A program made the translations under genes and the position numbers. Of a stretch of DNA of 64,000 nucleotides, positions 37,319-45,844 are shown one piece after another; the first letter of the stretch is position 1; the number at the start of each line of letters is the position of its first letter. Under the pieces are notes generated by a model that worked only from the letters and a program-made list of their open reading frames with translations, was not told the origin of the DNA and ran no database searches. Source of the stretch: Halopiger goleimassiliensis. GTDB lineage: Archaea > Halobacteriota > Halobacteria > Halobacteriales > Natrialbaceae. The DNA is taken from positions 2,704,339 through 2,768,338 of the forward strand of contig NZ_HG315690.1 in the NCBI RefSeq assembly GCF_000455345.1. The letters are read 5' to 3'.

Positions 37319-37458
37319 TTCTCGCTCGCGGGTCGCGTCCGCTCCCCGCTCGCTTTCCGAGGTTCTCACTCGCTTCGCTCGCTCACGGCTTCGCCGTTCG
37401 CTGTCCGTGGTTCTCGCCCCTGCGGGGCTCCGAACCACGCGCTCGTTCCGAACCTCGC

Positions 37459-39129
37459 CTACATCATGCCGCCCATGCCGCCGCCCATGCCGCCCATGCC
37501 GCCGGCACCGCCGGGGGCACCGCCTTCTTCGTCGTCGCCCTTGTCGGTCGACAGGTCGCCGGCGGAGATGATGTCGTCGATCTTGAGCACGAGGTTGGCG
37601 GCTTCGGCAGCCGAGGAGACGGCCTGCTCCTTGGCGTGGGCGGGTTCGACGACGCCGGCGTCGAAGGTGTCCTCGACGTCGCCGGTGAAGACGTTCAGGC
37701 CGGCGCGGACGTCGCCGTCGTCGTGGGCCGCACGCAGGTCGACGAGCGTGTCGATGGAGTCGAGGCCGGCGTTCTCGGCGAGCACGCGCGGCACGAGCTC
37801 GAGCGAGTCGGCGAAGGCCTCGACGGCCAGCTGTTCGCGGCCGGAGACGGAGTCGGCGTAGTCGCGCAGGCGCGAGGCGAGTTCGACCTCGATAGCGCCG
37901 CCGCCCGCGAGGACGCGGCCGTCGGAGACGGTCTGGGCGACGACGTCGAGCGCGTCGTTGATGCCGCGCTCGAGCTCGTCGACGACGTGGTCCGTCGAGC
38001 CACGCAGCAGGAGGGTGACGCCGTGGGCGTCCTCGCCCTCGACGTAGAACAGCTCGTCGTCCTCGTCGCGGGTGACGTCACCGTAGCCGAGATCGTCCTC
38101 GGTCGCGCTCTCTAAGTCGGAGACGAGCGAGGCGTCGACGACCTCCTTCAGGAACTCGAGGTCGGACTTCTTGGCGCGGCGGACGGCGAGGATGCCCTCC
38201 TTGGCGAGGTAGTGCTGGGCGAGGTCGTCGATGCCCTTCTGACAGAAGACGACGTCGGCCCCGAGGTCGGCGATGTGGTCGACCTTCTCGCGGAGCTGCT
38301 GTTCCTCGCGGTCGAGGAACTTCTGGAGCTGGTCGGGGTCGGTGACGGAGACCTCGGTGTCGACGTCGGTCTCCTCGACCTCGATGGGGTCGTTCAGCAG
38401 CAGGATGTCCGCGTCGGTGGCCTCCGAGGGCATGTCGTCGTGGAGCGGGTCCTTGTCGAGGATGCCGCCCTCGAGGAGGTCGGACTCGCCAGCGCCACGG
38501 CCGGTCTGGGTCTCGATGTTGAGGAACTCGAGGTCGACGACGTTCTCGCCCTCCTCGTCCTCGACGGTGACCGCGCGGATCGCGTCGACGATCAGCTGGG
38601 AGAGGTGCTCCTTGTTGACCTCGGCACCCTTGCCGGTCATCGAGGTCTCGGCGACGGAGCGCAGCAGGTCCTCGTCCTCGGTGTCGACGTCCTCGGCGAT
38701 GTCGTCGATCTCCTCGCGAGCCTGCTCGGCGGCGAGGTGGAAGCCCTTGATGATCGCCGTCGGGTGGATGTCCTGCTCGAGGAGGTCCTCGGCGTTCTTG
38801 AGGAGTTCGCCGGTGACCGCGACGGCCGTCGTGGTGCCGTCACCCGCCTCGTCCTCCTGGGTTTCGGCGACCTCGACGATCATCTCGGCCGTCGGGTTGT
38901 CGATGTCCATCTCCTGGAGGATGGTGACGCCGTCGTTGGTGACGGTTACCGACCCCATCGAGTCGACGAGCATCTTGTCCATCCCTTTCGGGCCCAGCGT
39001 CGAGCGAACGGCTTCAGCGACCGCGCGGGCGGCGCTGATGTTGTGATCCTGCGCGTCCTTGTCCTTGACGCGCTGGGCGTCCTCGCTCATGACGATCATC
39101 GGCTGTCCCTGCTGCATTCGCTGGCTCAT
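37459..39129 (-). CDS. ths: Thermosome subunit (group II chaperonin)
   Basis: 556 residues. The nucleotide-binding motifs [14 protein letters not shown] and [10 protein letters not shown] (around 96-105) are present, as are the apical-domain [10 protein letters not shown] and the C-terminal Gly/Met tail [14 protein letters not shown]. It forms the double-ring ATP-driven protein-folding machine in the cytosol. Haloarchaea have two or three such subunits; which one this is cannot be told. The TATA box at 39157-39164 is strong. Confidence 0.97.
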   Translation of the reverse strand: MSQRMQQGQPMIVMSEDAQRVKDKDAQDHNISAARAVAEAVRSTLGPKGMDKMLVDSMGSVTVTNDGVTILQEMDIDNPTAEMIVEVAETQEDEAGDGTTTAVAVTGELLKNAEDLLEQDIHPTAIIKGFHLAAEQAREEIDDIAEDVDTEDEDLLRSVAETSMTGKGAEVNKEHLSQLIVDAIRAVTVEDEEGENVVDLEFLNIETQTGRGAGESDLLEGGILDKDPLHDDMPSEATDADILLLNDPIEVEETDVDTEVSVTDPDQLQKFLDREEQQLREKVDHIADLGADVVFCQKGIDDLAQHYLAKEGILAVRRAKKSDLEFLKEVVDASLVSDLESATEDDLGYGDVTRDEDDELFYVEGEDAHGVTLLLRGSTDHVVDELERGINDALDVVAQTVSDGRVLAGGGAIEVELASRLRDYADSVSGREQLAVEAFADSLELVPRVLAENAGLDSIDTLVDLRAAHDDGDVRAGLNVFTGDVEDTFDAGVVEPAHAKEQAVSSAAEAANLVLKIDDIISAGDLSTDKGDDEEGGAPGGAGGMGGMGGGMGGMM

Positions 39130-39468
39130 AGTCGGTTGACTCGTTGTTTGTCCTTCTATATAAATATTTCTATCGTGGCGGGCTTTGGACGCGATACGGC
39201 CGACGGTCGAGGAATCGATAATCGACTGAATGAGGGCATTTCTACGTTCCGATCGGGGAAGTCGACGGGTCGAATCGTACGACAGGAATTCACTAGGAAA
39301 GCGGTACTATAAGTGTCAGCGTCGGAACCGCGGCCGACGGATCAGCGTCGGATCGCGTCCGCGGATCGCCGCCTCGAGTACGCACCGTACGTACCCCTGT
39401 AGCGCCGGTACGGGCCACAACATACCTCGAAATAGCAGAAATATAATTTTTCATATCAAATGCCGTCG
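39130..39468. other. Divergent intergenic region, thermosome / phosphodiesterase
   Basis: 339 nt with promoters at both ends: tatataaa near 39157 for the thermosome (minus) and atataatttt near 39441 for the phosphodiesterase (plus). I see no gene between, and the middle is unremarkable. Confidence 0.55.
39157..39164 (-). promoter_or_regulatory. TATA box of the thermosome gene
   Basis: The minus strand reads TTTATATA, 28-35 nt upstream of the start codon at 39129, preceded by an AT-rich GAAATA. It is one of the strongest AT clusters in this GC-rich window, as expected for a highly expressed gene. Confidence 0.65.
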
Positions 39469-41250
39469 ATGAATACACCGATGTCTGAAGATTCCACAAC
39501 CGCGGACGGCGACTCGAGCGCGAATCGACGCGGCTTTCTCGAGCGACTGGCAGCGACCGGCGTCGCTAGCGGGATCGCTGCGGCACTCTCCGGGCGGCCG
39601 ATCGCGGAGCCTGTCGCAGCACGACCGGCCGCCACTGACGATCCCTTCGAGTTCGATCCATCGGCGGATCCCGACGGGACGTTCCCACAGTCGATCGCCA
39701 GCGGCGGGCCAACGGCCACCGGGGTGATCTGCTGGACGCGGATCGATCCCGACGCCTACCGGGACGACTGCCCGCTCGCGATCGAAGTCGCGACCGACGA
39801 GGCGTTCGACGACGTCCGCTACAGCGGCGTCGTCGACGCGGACGCCATCACGCCGGAACACGATTACACCGCCCGGGTGGACCTCGACGGGGAACTCGAG
39901 TCGGATCGTCGCTACTACTACCGGTTCGTCTACGACGGCGTCGCCTCGCGGACCGGACGCTGTCACACGTTGCCGACGAGTGACGACGAGCGCGAGTCGC
40001 TGTCGCTCGCCGTACTCACCTGTCAGGACTATCAGAACGGGTACTACGGGGCCTACGCCCACCTCGCGGAGGAAGACGTCGACTTCGTCGTCCACCTGGG
40101 CGATTTCATCTACGAGTCGGCCGACGGCCAGTACACCTCGCCGACGAACGACGTCTACGAGGGCCGCGACATCGACCTCCCCAGCGGGAACGGACTCGCG
40201 GAGACGCTCGAGGACTTCCGCCACCTGCACGCCACCTACCGCGGCGATCACCTGCTGCAACGCGGGCTGGAGCAACACACCCTGATCGCCGGGTGGGACG
40301 ACCACGAGATCGGCAACAACTGGTGGTGGGACGAGGAACAGGAAGCGCCGCGCCTCCCCGAGAAGGACCGCGGCGACGATCCGGAGTTCGCCTTCGAGGT
40401 GGCGGCGAACGGGATCCAGTCGTGGATCGAGTACATGCCGGCCCGGATCGAGTACGATCCGGAATCCTCGGCCCTTCACGACCGACTTCGCCTGTGGCGG
40501 CGGATCGAGTTCGGTGATCTCGCTACGCTGGTCGTCACGGACGAACGCCTCTATCGGGACGGGCCGCCCTGCGGCGAGCAGCGACTCCTCTGTGGCGACG
40601 AGGACGATCCGGACCGAACGATGCTCGGGGACGAACAGCGCGAGTGGTTCCTCGAGACGGTCACGACCGACGACGCCCAGTGGACGGTGTGGGCGAACGA
40701 AGTGCTCACCATGCCGATCTCGGTCGGAAGCGGCTACCTCCAGGCCGAGATCATACACGATTCCTGGGACGGGTTCCAGGCCGAGCGGGAGACGCTGATG
40801 CAGGCGATCGCCGAGGACGGCCCGCGGAACTTCATCACGGTGACGGGTGATCTCCACTGTGCGATCGCCGGAGTTCAGGGGACCGAATACAACGAGTGGT
40901 GGTGGACCGAGTCCGAACCCGTCGGCGTCGAACTCATGACGCCGTCGGTCACGAGCGTCAACGCGGCCGACGTCATCGATTTCCCCGGCGACCTCGACGA
41001 CGCGGCCGTCGCGGAACTCGTCCGCGCGAACAACCCACACATGGAGTTCGTGAACTGGCACGTACACGGCTACTCGGTCGTCGAGTTCACGGAAGACGAC
41101 TGCACGTACACCGTCTACGAGGTCGACAAAACGGTCGACAGCGAGGACGCGACGAAACGAGCGGTTGCTTCGTATCGCGTCCCCGACGACGAGGTCGAAC
41201 TCGAGGAACTCGAGGTGCACGAGGGCGCGAACTACCTCGCAGAGGAGTGA
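39469..41250 (+). CDS. phoD: PhoD-like alkaline phosphatase / phosphodiesterase
   Basis: 593 residues. A Tat signal (ANRRGFLERLAATGVASG) exports it folded. A fibronectin-like N-terminal domain is followed by the metallophosphatase core: VHLGDFIYES, GWDDHEIGNNW, and TVTGDLHCA. It releases phosphate from organic esters outside the cell. The start chosen leaves the TATA box (tataattt, 39442-39449) 20-27 nt upstream; ATGs at 39460 and 39481 are alternatives. No lipobox or anchor is seen. Confidence 0.93.
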   Translation: MNTPMSEDSTTADGDSSANRRGFLERLAATGVASGIAAALSGRPIAEPVAARPAATDDPFEFDPSADPDGTFPQSIASGGPTATGVICWTRIDPDAYRDDCPLAIEVATDEAFDDVRYSGVVDADAITPEHDYTARVDLDGELESDRRYYYRFVYDGVASRTGRCHTLPTSDDERESLSLAVLTCQDYQNGYYGAYAHLAEEDVDFVVHLGDFIYESADGQYTSPTNDVYEGRDIDLPSGNGLAETLEDFRHLHATYRGDHLLQRGLEQHTLIAGWDDHEIGNNWWWDEEQEAPRLPEKDRGDDPEFAFEVAANGIQSWIEYMPARIEYDPESSALHDRLRLWRRIEFGDLATLVVTDERLYRDGPPCGEQRLLCGDEDDPDRTMLGDEQREWFLETVTTDDAQWTVWANEVLTMPISVGSGYLQAEIIHDSWDGFQAERETLMQAIAEDGPRNFITVTGDLHCAIAGVQGTEYNEWWWTESEPVGVELMTPSVTSVNAADVIDFPGDLDDAAVAELVRANNPHMEFVNWHVHGYSVVEFTEDDCTYTVYEVDKTVDSEDATKRAVASYRVPDDEVELEELEVHEGANYLAEE

Positions 41251-41308
41251 TCGGAAACTGGCCTGTCAGGGACGACAACGTTAACACGCGGTCCGAGGAC
41301 CATCCGGT

Positions 41309-42247
41309 ATGACCGTATCCATCGGACGCGCGCTGGTGACGGGCGGCGCAGGCTTCGTCGGTACCCACCTCGTCCAGCGGTTGCTCGCGGACGGGACGGC
41401 CGTGACGGTCGTCGACGACTGCTCGAACGGTGACCGCGACCGGATTCCGGACGACGCGGAGTTCGTCGAAGCGGACCTGACCGAGTCGGACGCGCTGGCG
41501 GGCCACCTCGAGGGCGTCGACTTCGTCTTCCACCTCGCGGCGTCGAAACACGTCGACACGGATCGCCCGCACGGCCAGTTCGACGACAACACCCGGATGA
41601 CTCGCACCCTCCTCGAGGCGATGGCCGACGCCGACGTGACCGATATCGCGTACACTTCCTCCTCGACGGTCTACGGCGAGGCTCCGCGACCGACGCCCGA
41701 GGATTACGCCCCGCTCGAGCCGATCAGCGCCTACGGCGCGAGCAAACTGGCCGACGAGGCGCTGCTCTCGGCGCGGGCACACAGCCACGACCTGACCGTC
41801 CGAACGTTCCGGTTCGCGAACGTCGTCGGACCGGGCTTGCGCGGGGCAGTGATCCCGGACTTCATCGAGAAACTGCAGGCCGATCCGGAGACGCTCACGA
41901 TCCTCGGCGACGGCCGCCAGGAGAAGTCCTACCTCCACGTCGAGGACTGCATCGACGCGGTGCTGCACGTCGTCGCCCGAACCGGCGGCGACGGTGGCTC
42001 GATGCACACCTTCAACCTCGGTACGCGAACGACGACCTCCGTCGACCGGATCGCTACCATCGTCGCCGACGAGATGGGGCTCGATCCCGCGTTCGAACAC
42101 ACCGGCGGCGAACGGGGCTGGACCGGCGACGTCCCGAAGATGCGCCTCTCGATCGAGAAACTGTCGGCGCTGGGGTGGGAGCCGACGTGCTCGAGCGACG
42201 AGGCCGTCCGTCGGGCGACGCGGGAACTCCTCGCGGAACTCGACTGA
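41309..42247 (+). CDS. NAD-dependent nucleotide-sugar epimerase/dehydratase
   Basis: 312 residues, extended SDR. The NAD-binding TGGAGFVG is at about 11-18, the catalytic YGASK triad element (ISAYGASKLADEAL) and Ser of YTSSSTVYGE are present, and the substrate-region GDGRQEKSYLHVEDCIDAVL matches UDP-glucose 4-epimerase-like enzymes. The exact sugar is unknown. It directly precedes the iron-operator locus in the same direction (97 nt to the next start) and is a likely sugar supplier, although no TAGG-N4-CCTA site precedes it. Confidence 0.88.
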   Translation: MTVSIGRALVTGGAGFVGTHLVQRLLADGTAVTVVDDCSNGDRDRIPDDAEFVEADLTESDALAGHLEGVDFVFHLAASKHVDTDRPHGQFDDNTRMTRTLLEAMADADVTDIAYTSSSTVYGEAPRPTPEDYAPLEPISAYGASKLADEALLSARAHSHDLTVRTFRFANVVGPGLRGAVIPDFIEKLQADPETLTILGDGRQEKSYLHVEDCIDAVLHVVARTGGDGGSMHTFNLGTRTTTSVDRIATIVADEMGLDPAFEHTGGERGWTGDVPKMRLSIEKLSALGWEPTCSSDEAVRRATRELLAELD

Positions 42248-42303
42248 CTTGTTGATTCGCAGGAGAGTCACTCGAGAGACGACGAGCGGTCCGCTCGGTC
42301 CCG

Positions 42304-42321
42304 TTTTAGGTGAGCTTAAAT
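42304..42321 (+). promoter_or_regulatory. DtxR/Idr-like operator site 1 (imperfect)
   Basis: TTTTAGGTGAGCTTAAAT has core TAGG-N4-CTTA, with one mismatch to the TAGG-N4-CCTA form of the other four sites. It overlaps the AT-rich stretch 42315-42323, which is the probable TATA box of the gene starting at 42345. DtxR-family iron regulators bind such palindromes; that identification is by motif only. Confidence 0.55.
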
Positions 42322-42344
42322 ATCTGGGCTAGCGAGTCCGGAGC

Positions 42345-43490
42345 ATGAACGACGGCGGGGACCACACGGCACCGGAACCGACGGGGGATCGGTCGTCCCG
42401 CCGATTTGTCGGACGGCTGACTCGACGGCACGTGACGATCGCCGGAACGGTGCTGGTCGTCCTCGGCCTGCTCGTCGCGATCCGAGAGATCGACGGGGGT
42501 GCGGTCCTCGCGGACGTCACCGATGCCGACCGCCGATACCTCGTGGCTGCGGCGGTCGCCTACGCCCTCTCGTGGCCGCTTCGGGGCCGCCGGTACGGCG
42601 ACGTGCTGTCGGCGATGGATCACCGCCTCGGGACGGCCTTCCTTACGGCCGCGGTCTTCGTCAGTCAGACGGCCAACCTCGCGATCCCGGCGCGGGCCGG
42701 CGACGCCGCACGCGCGTACGTCCTCAAAGAGCGGGACGTGCCCTACACCGCGGGCTTCGCCTCGCTGACCGTAGAACGGCTCTTCGACCTGGCAACGATC
42801 GCGGCGCTGGCCGGCCTCGCGACGGCCTGGCTCGCTGTCCAGGGTGACGCCGGCCCGCTCGCGAGCGCGGCGACCGACGGGGCGCGGACGGCCCTCCTCG
42901 CCGCTGGCGTCGTCAGCACGACCGCCGTCGGCGTCGGTGCCGTGGTCGTCACCGCGGCCAGATCGAACCGCGACCTCGCTGCGGAGCTTCGGACGCACGT
43001 CGGGGGATCGTCCCGACGCGACCGCGCGCTCGAGGCCGGACTCCGGTTCGCCGGCGACGTCGCGGTCGTCGCTCGCCGACCGCGTGCGTTAGTTACGATC
43101 GGGGCCGCCAGCCTGGCGGTGTGGGCGCTGGACGTCCTCACGGCGATACTCGTGCTCGCGGCGTTAGACAGCGGCCTCGCGCTCGGCCCCCTGGTCGCGG
43201 TCGGGACGCTGGCGGTCAGCGTCGGCAACCTGGCGAAGGTGTTGCCGCTCTCGCAGGGCGGCGTCGGTCTCTACGAGGCCGCGTTCACGGCGTTGATCGT
43301 CGCGCTCACGCCCGTCGGCGCGAGCACGGCCCTGGCCGCGGCGATCGTCGATCACGCGCTGAAAAACGCGATCACCCTCGTCGGCGGGGCGGCGTCGGTG
43401 GCGTCGCTTGGCGTCTCGCTGACGGCGGCGACCGACGAGCCAGGAGCCGACCGCGAGACCGGCAGTTTTTTAGGCCAGCCTAAAAGATAG
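42345..43490 (+). CDS. Flippase-like (LPG synthase transmembrane, UPF0104/AglD-type) protein
   Basis: 381 residues with about eight membrane helices. The family signature NLAIPARAGDAARAYVLKE and the C-terminal LPLSQGGVGLYEAAF match the lysylphosphatidylglycerol synthase transmembrane / UPF0104 group. AglD of Haloferax belongs here as a fused glycosyltransferase. Such proteins act in lipid-linked sugar handling. The last codons (SFLGQPKR) are encoded by operator site 2. The promoter carries operator site 1. Confidence 0.82.
   Translation: MNDGGDHTAPEPTGDRSSRRFVGRLTRRHVTIAGTVLVVLGLLVAIREIDGGAVLADVTDADRRYLVAAAVAYALSWPLRGRRYGDVLSAMDHRLGTAFLTAAVFVSQTANLAIPARAGDAARAYVLKERDVPYTAGFASLTVERLFDLATIAALAGLATAWLAVQGDAGPLASAATDGARTALLAAGVVSTTAVGVGAVVVTAARSNRDLAAELRTHVGGSSRRDRALEAGLRFAGDVAVVARRPRALVTIGAASLAVWALDVLTAILVLAALDSGLALGPLVAVGTLAVSVGNLAKVLPLSQGGVGLYEAAFTALIVALTPVGASTALAAAIVDHALKNAITLVGGAASVASLGVSLTAATDEPGADRETGSFLGQPKR
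43468..43485 (+). promoter_or_regulatory. DtxR/Idr-like operator site 2
   Basis: TTTTAGGCCAGCCTAAAA has TAGG-N4-CCTA flanked by matching TTT and AAA. It sits 13-30 nt upstream of the gene starting at 43498 and lies inside the last codons of the flippase-like gene. Confidence 0.8.
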
Positions 43491-43497
43491 CGGAGCA

Positions 43498-44664
43498 ATG
43501 AGTCAGGACATCTGCGTCGTCGTTCCGACGATCCGGGAGTACGAGTGCATGCGCTCGTACTTCGAGAACGCCCGCGAACACGGCTTCGACCTCTCGCGAC
43601 TCCACGTCGTCCTCGTCACCGAGGACTTCTGCGAGACCGACGCGATGGAACGGATGCTCGAGGAGGAAGGCGTCGCCGGCGAGGTCTTCGACGGCACCCG
43701 CCGGGAGGAGTGGTACGCCGAGCACGGCATCGAGGAGTACGGGCACGTCGTCCCCGCCGCGAGCCACGCCGAGACGAGTTTCGGCCTGCTGTACATGTGG
43801 GCCAACGACGAGTTCGAGTACGGCTTCTTCATCGACGACGACACCCTCCCTCATCCCGAGGAAGACTTCTTCGGGACGCACATGGAGAACCTCGCCTTCG
43901 AGGGCGAGATCGAGGAGATCTCCTCGGACGAGCAGTGGGTCAACGTCCTCTACCAGAACGCCGACGAACACGGTCTCTACCCGCGCGGGTATCCCTACTC
44001 GGCGATGGGAGAGACCGTCGAAACCGGGACGACCGAAATCGAGCGCGGCCAGGTCGTCGCCTCGCAGGGCCTGTGGACGAACGTCCCCGACCTCGACGCC
44101 GTCCGCATTCTGATGGACGGGGACCTCGAGGGACAGGCCCAGACGCGCACCTCCCGAGAGGACTTCGGCGACGACTTCGTCGCCGCTCGCGGGAACTACC
44201 TCACCGTCTGCTCGATGAACCTGGCGTTCCGCCGCGAAGTGATCCCCGCCTTCTACCAGTTGCCGATGGACGACAACGAGTGGGACGTGGGCCGCTTCGA
44301 CGACATCTGGTCGGGCGTCTTCCTCAAGCGCGCCTGCGACGTGCTCGGCAAGCGCATCTACAACGGCGCGCCGCTCTGTGAGCACAACAAGGCCCCCCGC
44401 AGCACCTTCGACGACCTCAACAACGAGGTGCCGGGACTAGAACTCAACGAGCACCTCTGGCGAATAATCGACGACGTCGGTGCCGGCGCGGACTCCTACG
44501 GCGAGATCTTCGAGGCGATGGGCCGCGAACTCGCAGAGGGCGACTGGTCCGACTACAACAACGGAGCGTTCTTCAACTACGTCGGCGAACACATGCTCGA
44601 CTGGCTCGAGGCCCTCGAGGCCCTCGAGCGGCCCGTCGCCGTTGCTGGGAATCGACGCCTATAA
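43498..44664 (+). CDS. RGP/UAM-type glycosyltransferase (GT75 family)
   Basis: 388 residues. The hallmark residues of reversibly glycosylated proteins/UDP-arabinopyranose mutases are present: DDD in YGFFIDDDTLPH, RGYPYSAMG, SQGLWTNVPDLDA, CSMNLAFRREVIPAF and GRFDDIWSG. Plant relatives interconvert UDP-arabinopyranose and UDP-arabinofuranose, and bear autoglycosylation. Haloarchaeal copies are often named alpha-1,4-glucan-protein synthase. The protein is soluble. The promoter carries operator site 2. It may make a nucleotide sugar for the neighbouring membrane glycosyltransferases. Confidence 0.85.
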   Translation: MSQDICVVVPTIREYECMRSYFENAREHGFDLSRLHVVLVTEDFCETDAMERMLEEEGVAGEVFDGTRREEWYAEHGIEEYGHVVPAASHAETSFGLLYMWANDEFEYGFFIDDDTLPHPEEDFFGTHMENLAFEGEIEEISSDEQWVNVLYQNADEHGLYPRGYPYSAMGETVETGTTEIERGQVVASQGLWTNVPDLDAVRILMDGDLEGQAQTRTSREDFGDDFVAARGNYLTVCSMNLAFRREVIPAFYQLPMDDNEWDVGRFDDIWSGVFLKRACDVLGKRIYNGAPLCEHNKAPRSTFDDLNNEVPGLELNEHLWRIIDDVGAGADSYGEIFEAMGRELAEGDWSDYNNGAFFNYVGEHMLDWLEALEALERPVAVAGNRRL

Positions 44665-44669
44665 GTATA

Positions 44670-44685
44670 TTTAGGCCGGCCTAAA
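44670..44685 (+). promoter_or_regulatory. DtxR/Idr-like operator site 3 (perfect palindrome)
   Basis: TTTAGGCCGGCCTAAA is a perfect 16-bp palindrome ending 4 nt before the start codon at 44690. The TATA-like ctataagtat lies at about 44659-44668, 22-31 nt before the ATG. A bound repressor would block a leaderless transcript start. Confidence 0.85.
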
Positions 44686-44689
44686 AAAT

Positions 44690-45805
44690 ATGACTCGAAA
44701 CCGCGTTTCGACCGATCGGCGGACGTTTCTCGCCGGTTCGGCCGCTCTCGGCGCGGCCGGTCTCGCCGGCTGTACCGGCCTCATCGGTGGTGAGGACGAC
44801 GACCAGTTGATCGGTCAGATCGGCTCCGGTCGCGAGGGACGGCCGGAACCCGGCGGCACGCCGATGGCCGAACTGCCGGACCTCGAGGGGGAACTCACCG
44901 TCTACTCGGGCCGCGGTGAGTTCCTCGTCGGCGAACTGCTCGATCACATCGAGGGGCTCTACGACGACTTCGAGGCGAACATCGATCCCGGTGGCTCCTC
45001 GGATCTCGTCAACCAGATCCTGACCGAAGGGGAGGGTACCCACGCCGACGTCTTCTACACCGTCGACTCCGGCGCGCTCGGCACCCTCGCGGACGAGGGC
45101 CGCACCCAGTCGCTCTCGAGTGACACCCTCGACATGATCGACGAGGAGACGTTCTACACCGACGACTGGGTCGGTACGTCGGGTCGCGCCCGGACGATCC
45201 CCTACAACACGGACGCGCTCTCCGAGAGCGACATGCCCGACTCGATCGACGCCTACGCCGACTTCGACGGCCAGCTCGGCTGGGCACCCGAGTACGGCTC
45301 CTTCCAGGGGTTCGTCACCTCGATGCGCATCCTCGAGGGCGACGAGGCTACCCGCGAGTGGCTCGAGGGCATCATCGACTCCGGGGTCGCGTACTACGGC
45401 AACGAGATGGCCGTCGCCGAAGCGGTCAACGACGGCGAACTCGACGCCGGGTTCACGAACCACTACTACATCCAGCGGGTCATCGAGGGCTCCTCGGATC
45501 CGTCGATCGCCACCAACTTCACCGCGGGCGACGCCGGTGCGACGTTCGACGTCGCCGGCGCGACCGTGATCGATCAGGCCGACGATCCCGAACTCGCCGA
45601 GAACTTCATCAAGCACCTCCTCTCCAGCGAGGCCCAGGAGTTCTTCGCCGTGGAGACGTTCGAGTACCCCACCATCGAGGGCGTCGAGCCCGTCGGCGAC
45701 CTGCCGACGCTCGAGGAACTCGACGTGCCGGACGTCGACCCGACCCAGCTATCGAACGTCGACGAGACGATCGAACTGATGCGCGAGGCCGGCGTCGACA
45801 TCTGA
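44690..45805 (+). CDS. Iron-type ABC transporter substrate-binding lipoprotein
   Basis: 371 residues. A Tat signal and lipobox (DRRTFLAGSAALGAAGLAGC) anchor it outside the membrane. The mature protein resembles Fbp/FutA ferric-binding proteins: LTVYSGRGEFLVGELL, YNTDALSESDMPDS, AYYGNEMAVAEAVNDGELDA and FTNHYYIQRVI with adjacent tyrosines of the sort that bind Fe(III). The operator at the promoter supports iron. It has a permease partner 6.6 kb away (52444) and no ATPase in the window. A large glycosyltransferase follows in the same direction. Confidence 0.87.
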   Translation: MTRNRVSTDRRTFLAGSAALGAAGLAGCTGLIGGEDDDQLIGQIGSGREGRPEPGGTPMAELPDLEGELTVYSGRGEFLVGELLDHIEGLYDDFEANIDPGGSSDLVNQILTEGEGTHADVFYTVDSGALGTLADEGRTQSLSSDTLDMIDEETFYTDDWVGTSGRARTIPYNTDALSESDMPDSIDAYADFDGQLGWAPEYGSFQGFVTSMRILEGDEATREWLEGIIDSGVAYYGNEMAVAEAVNDGELDAGFTNHYYIQRVIEGSSDPSIATNFTAGDAGATFDVAGATVIDQADDPELAENFIKHLLSSEAQEFFAVETFEYPTIEGVEPVGDLPTLEELDVPDVDPTQLSNVDETIELMREAGVDI

Positions 45806-45844
45806 TCGGCCCCCACTCGTCTCCAGCACCGTCTCCGCGTTCTC

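Larger units (their letters stand above)
36860..37458. other. Intergenic repeat-rich region downstream of the thermosome gene
   Basis: About 600 nt with several open frames but no credible gene. It contains a copy of the dispersed 29-nt repeat (37111-37139), shorter relatives at 37223-37243 and 37382-37401, GC-rich words such as ttcgccgttcgc, and the large nested palindrome at 37268-37318. I see no protein. Confidence 0.6.

Noticed and set aside
41251-41308. Iron operator before the epimerase
   Set aside because: The region has a TATA-like gttaac but no TAGG-N4-CCTA motif, so I do not include the epimerase as a proven regulon member.
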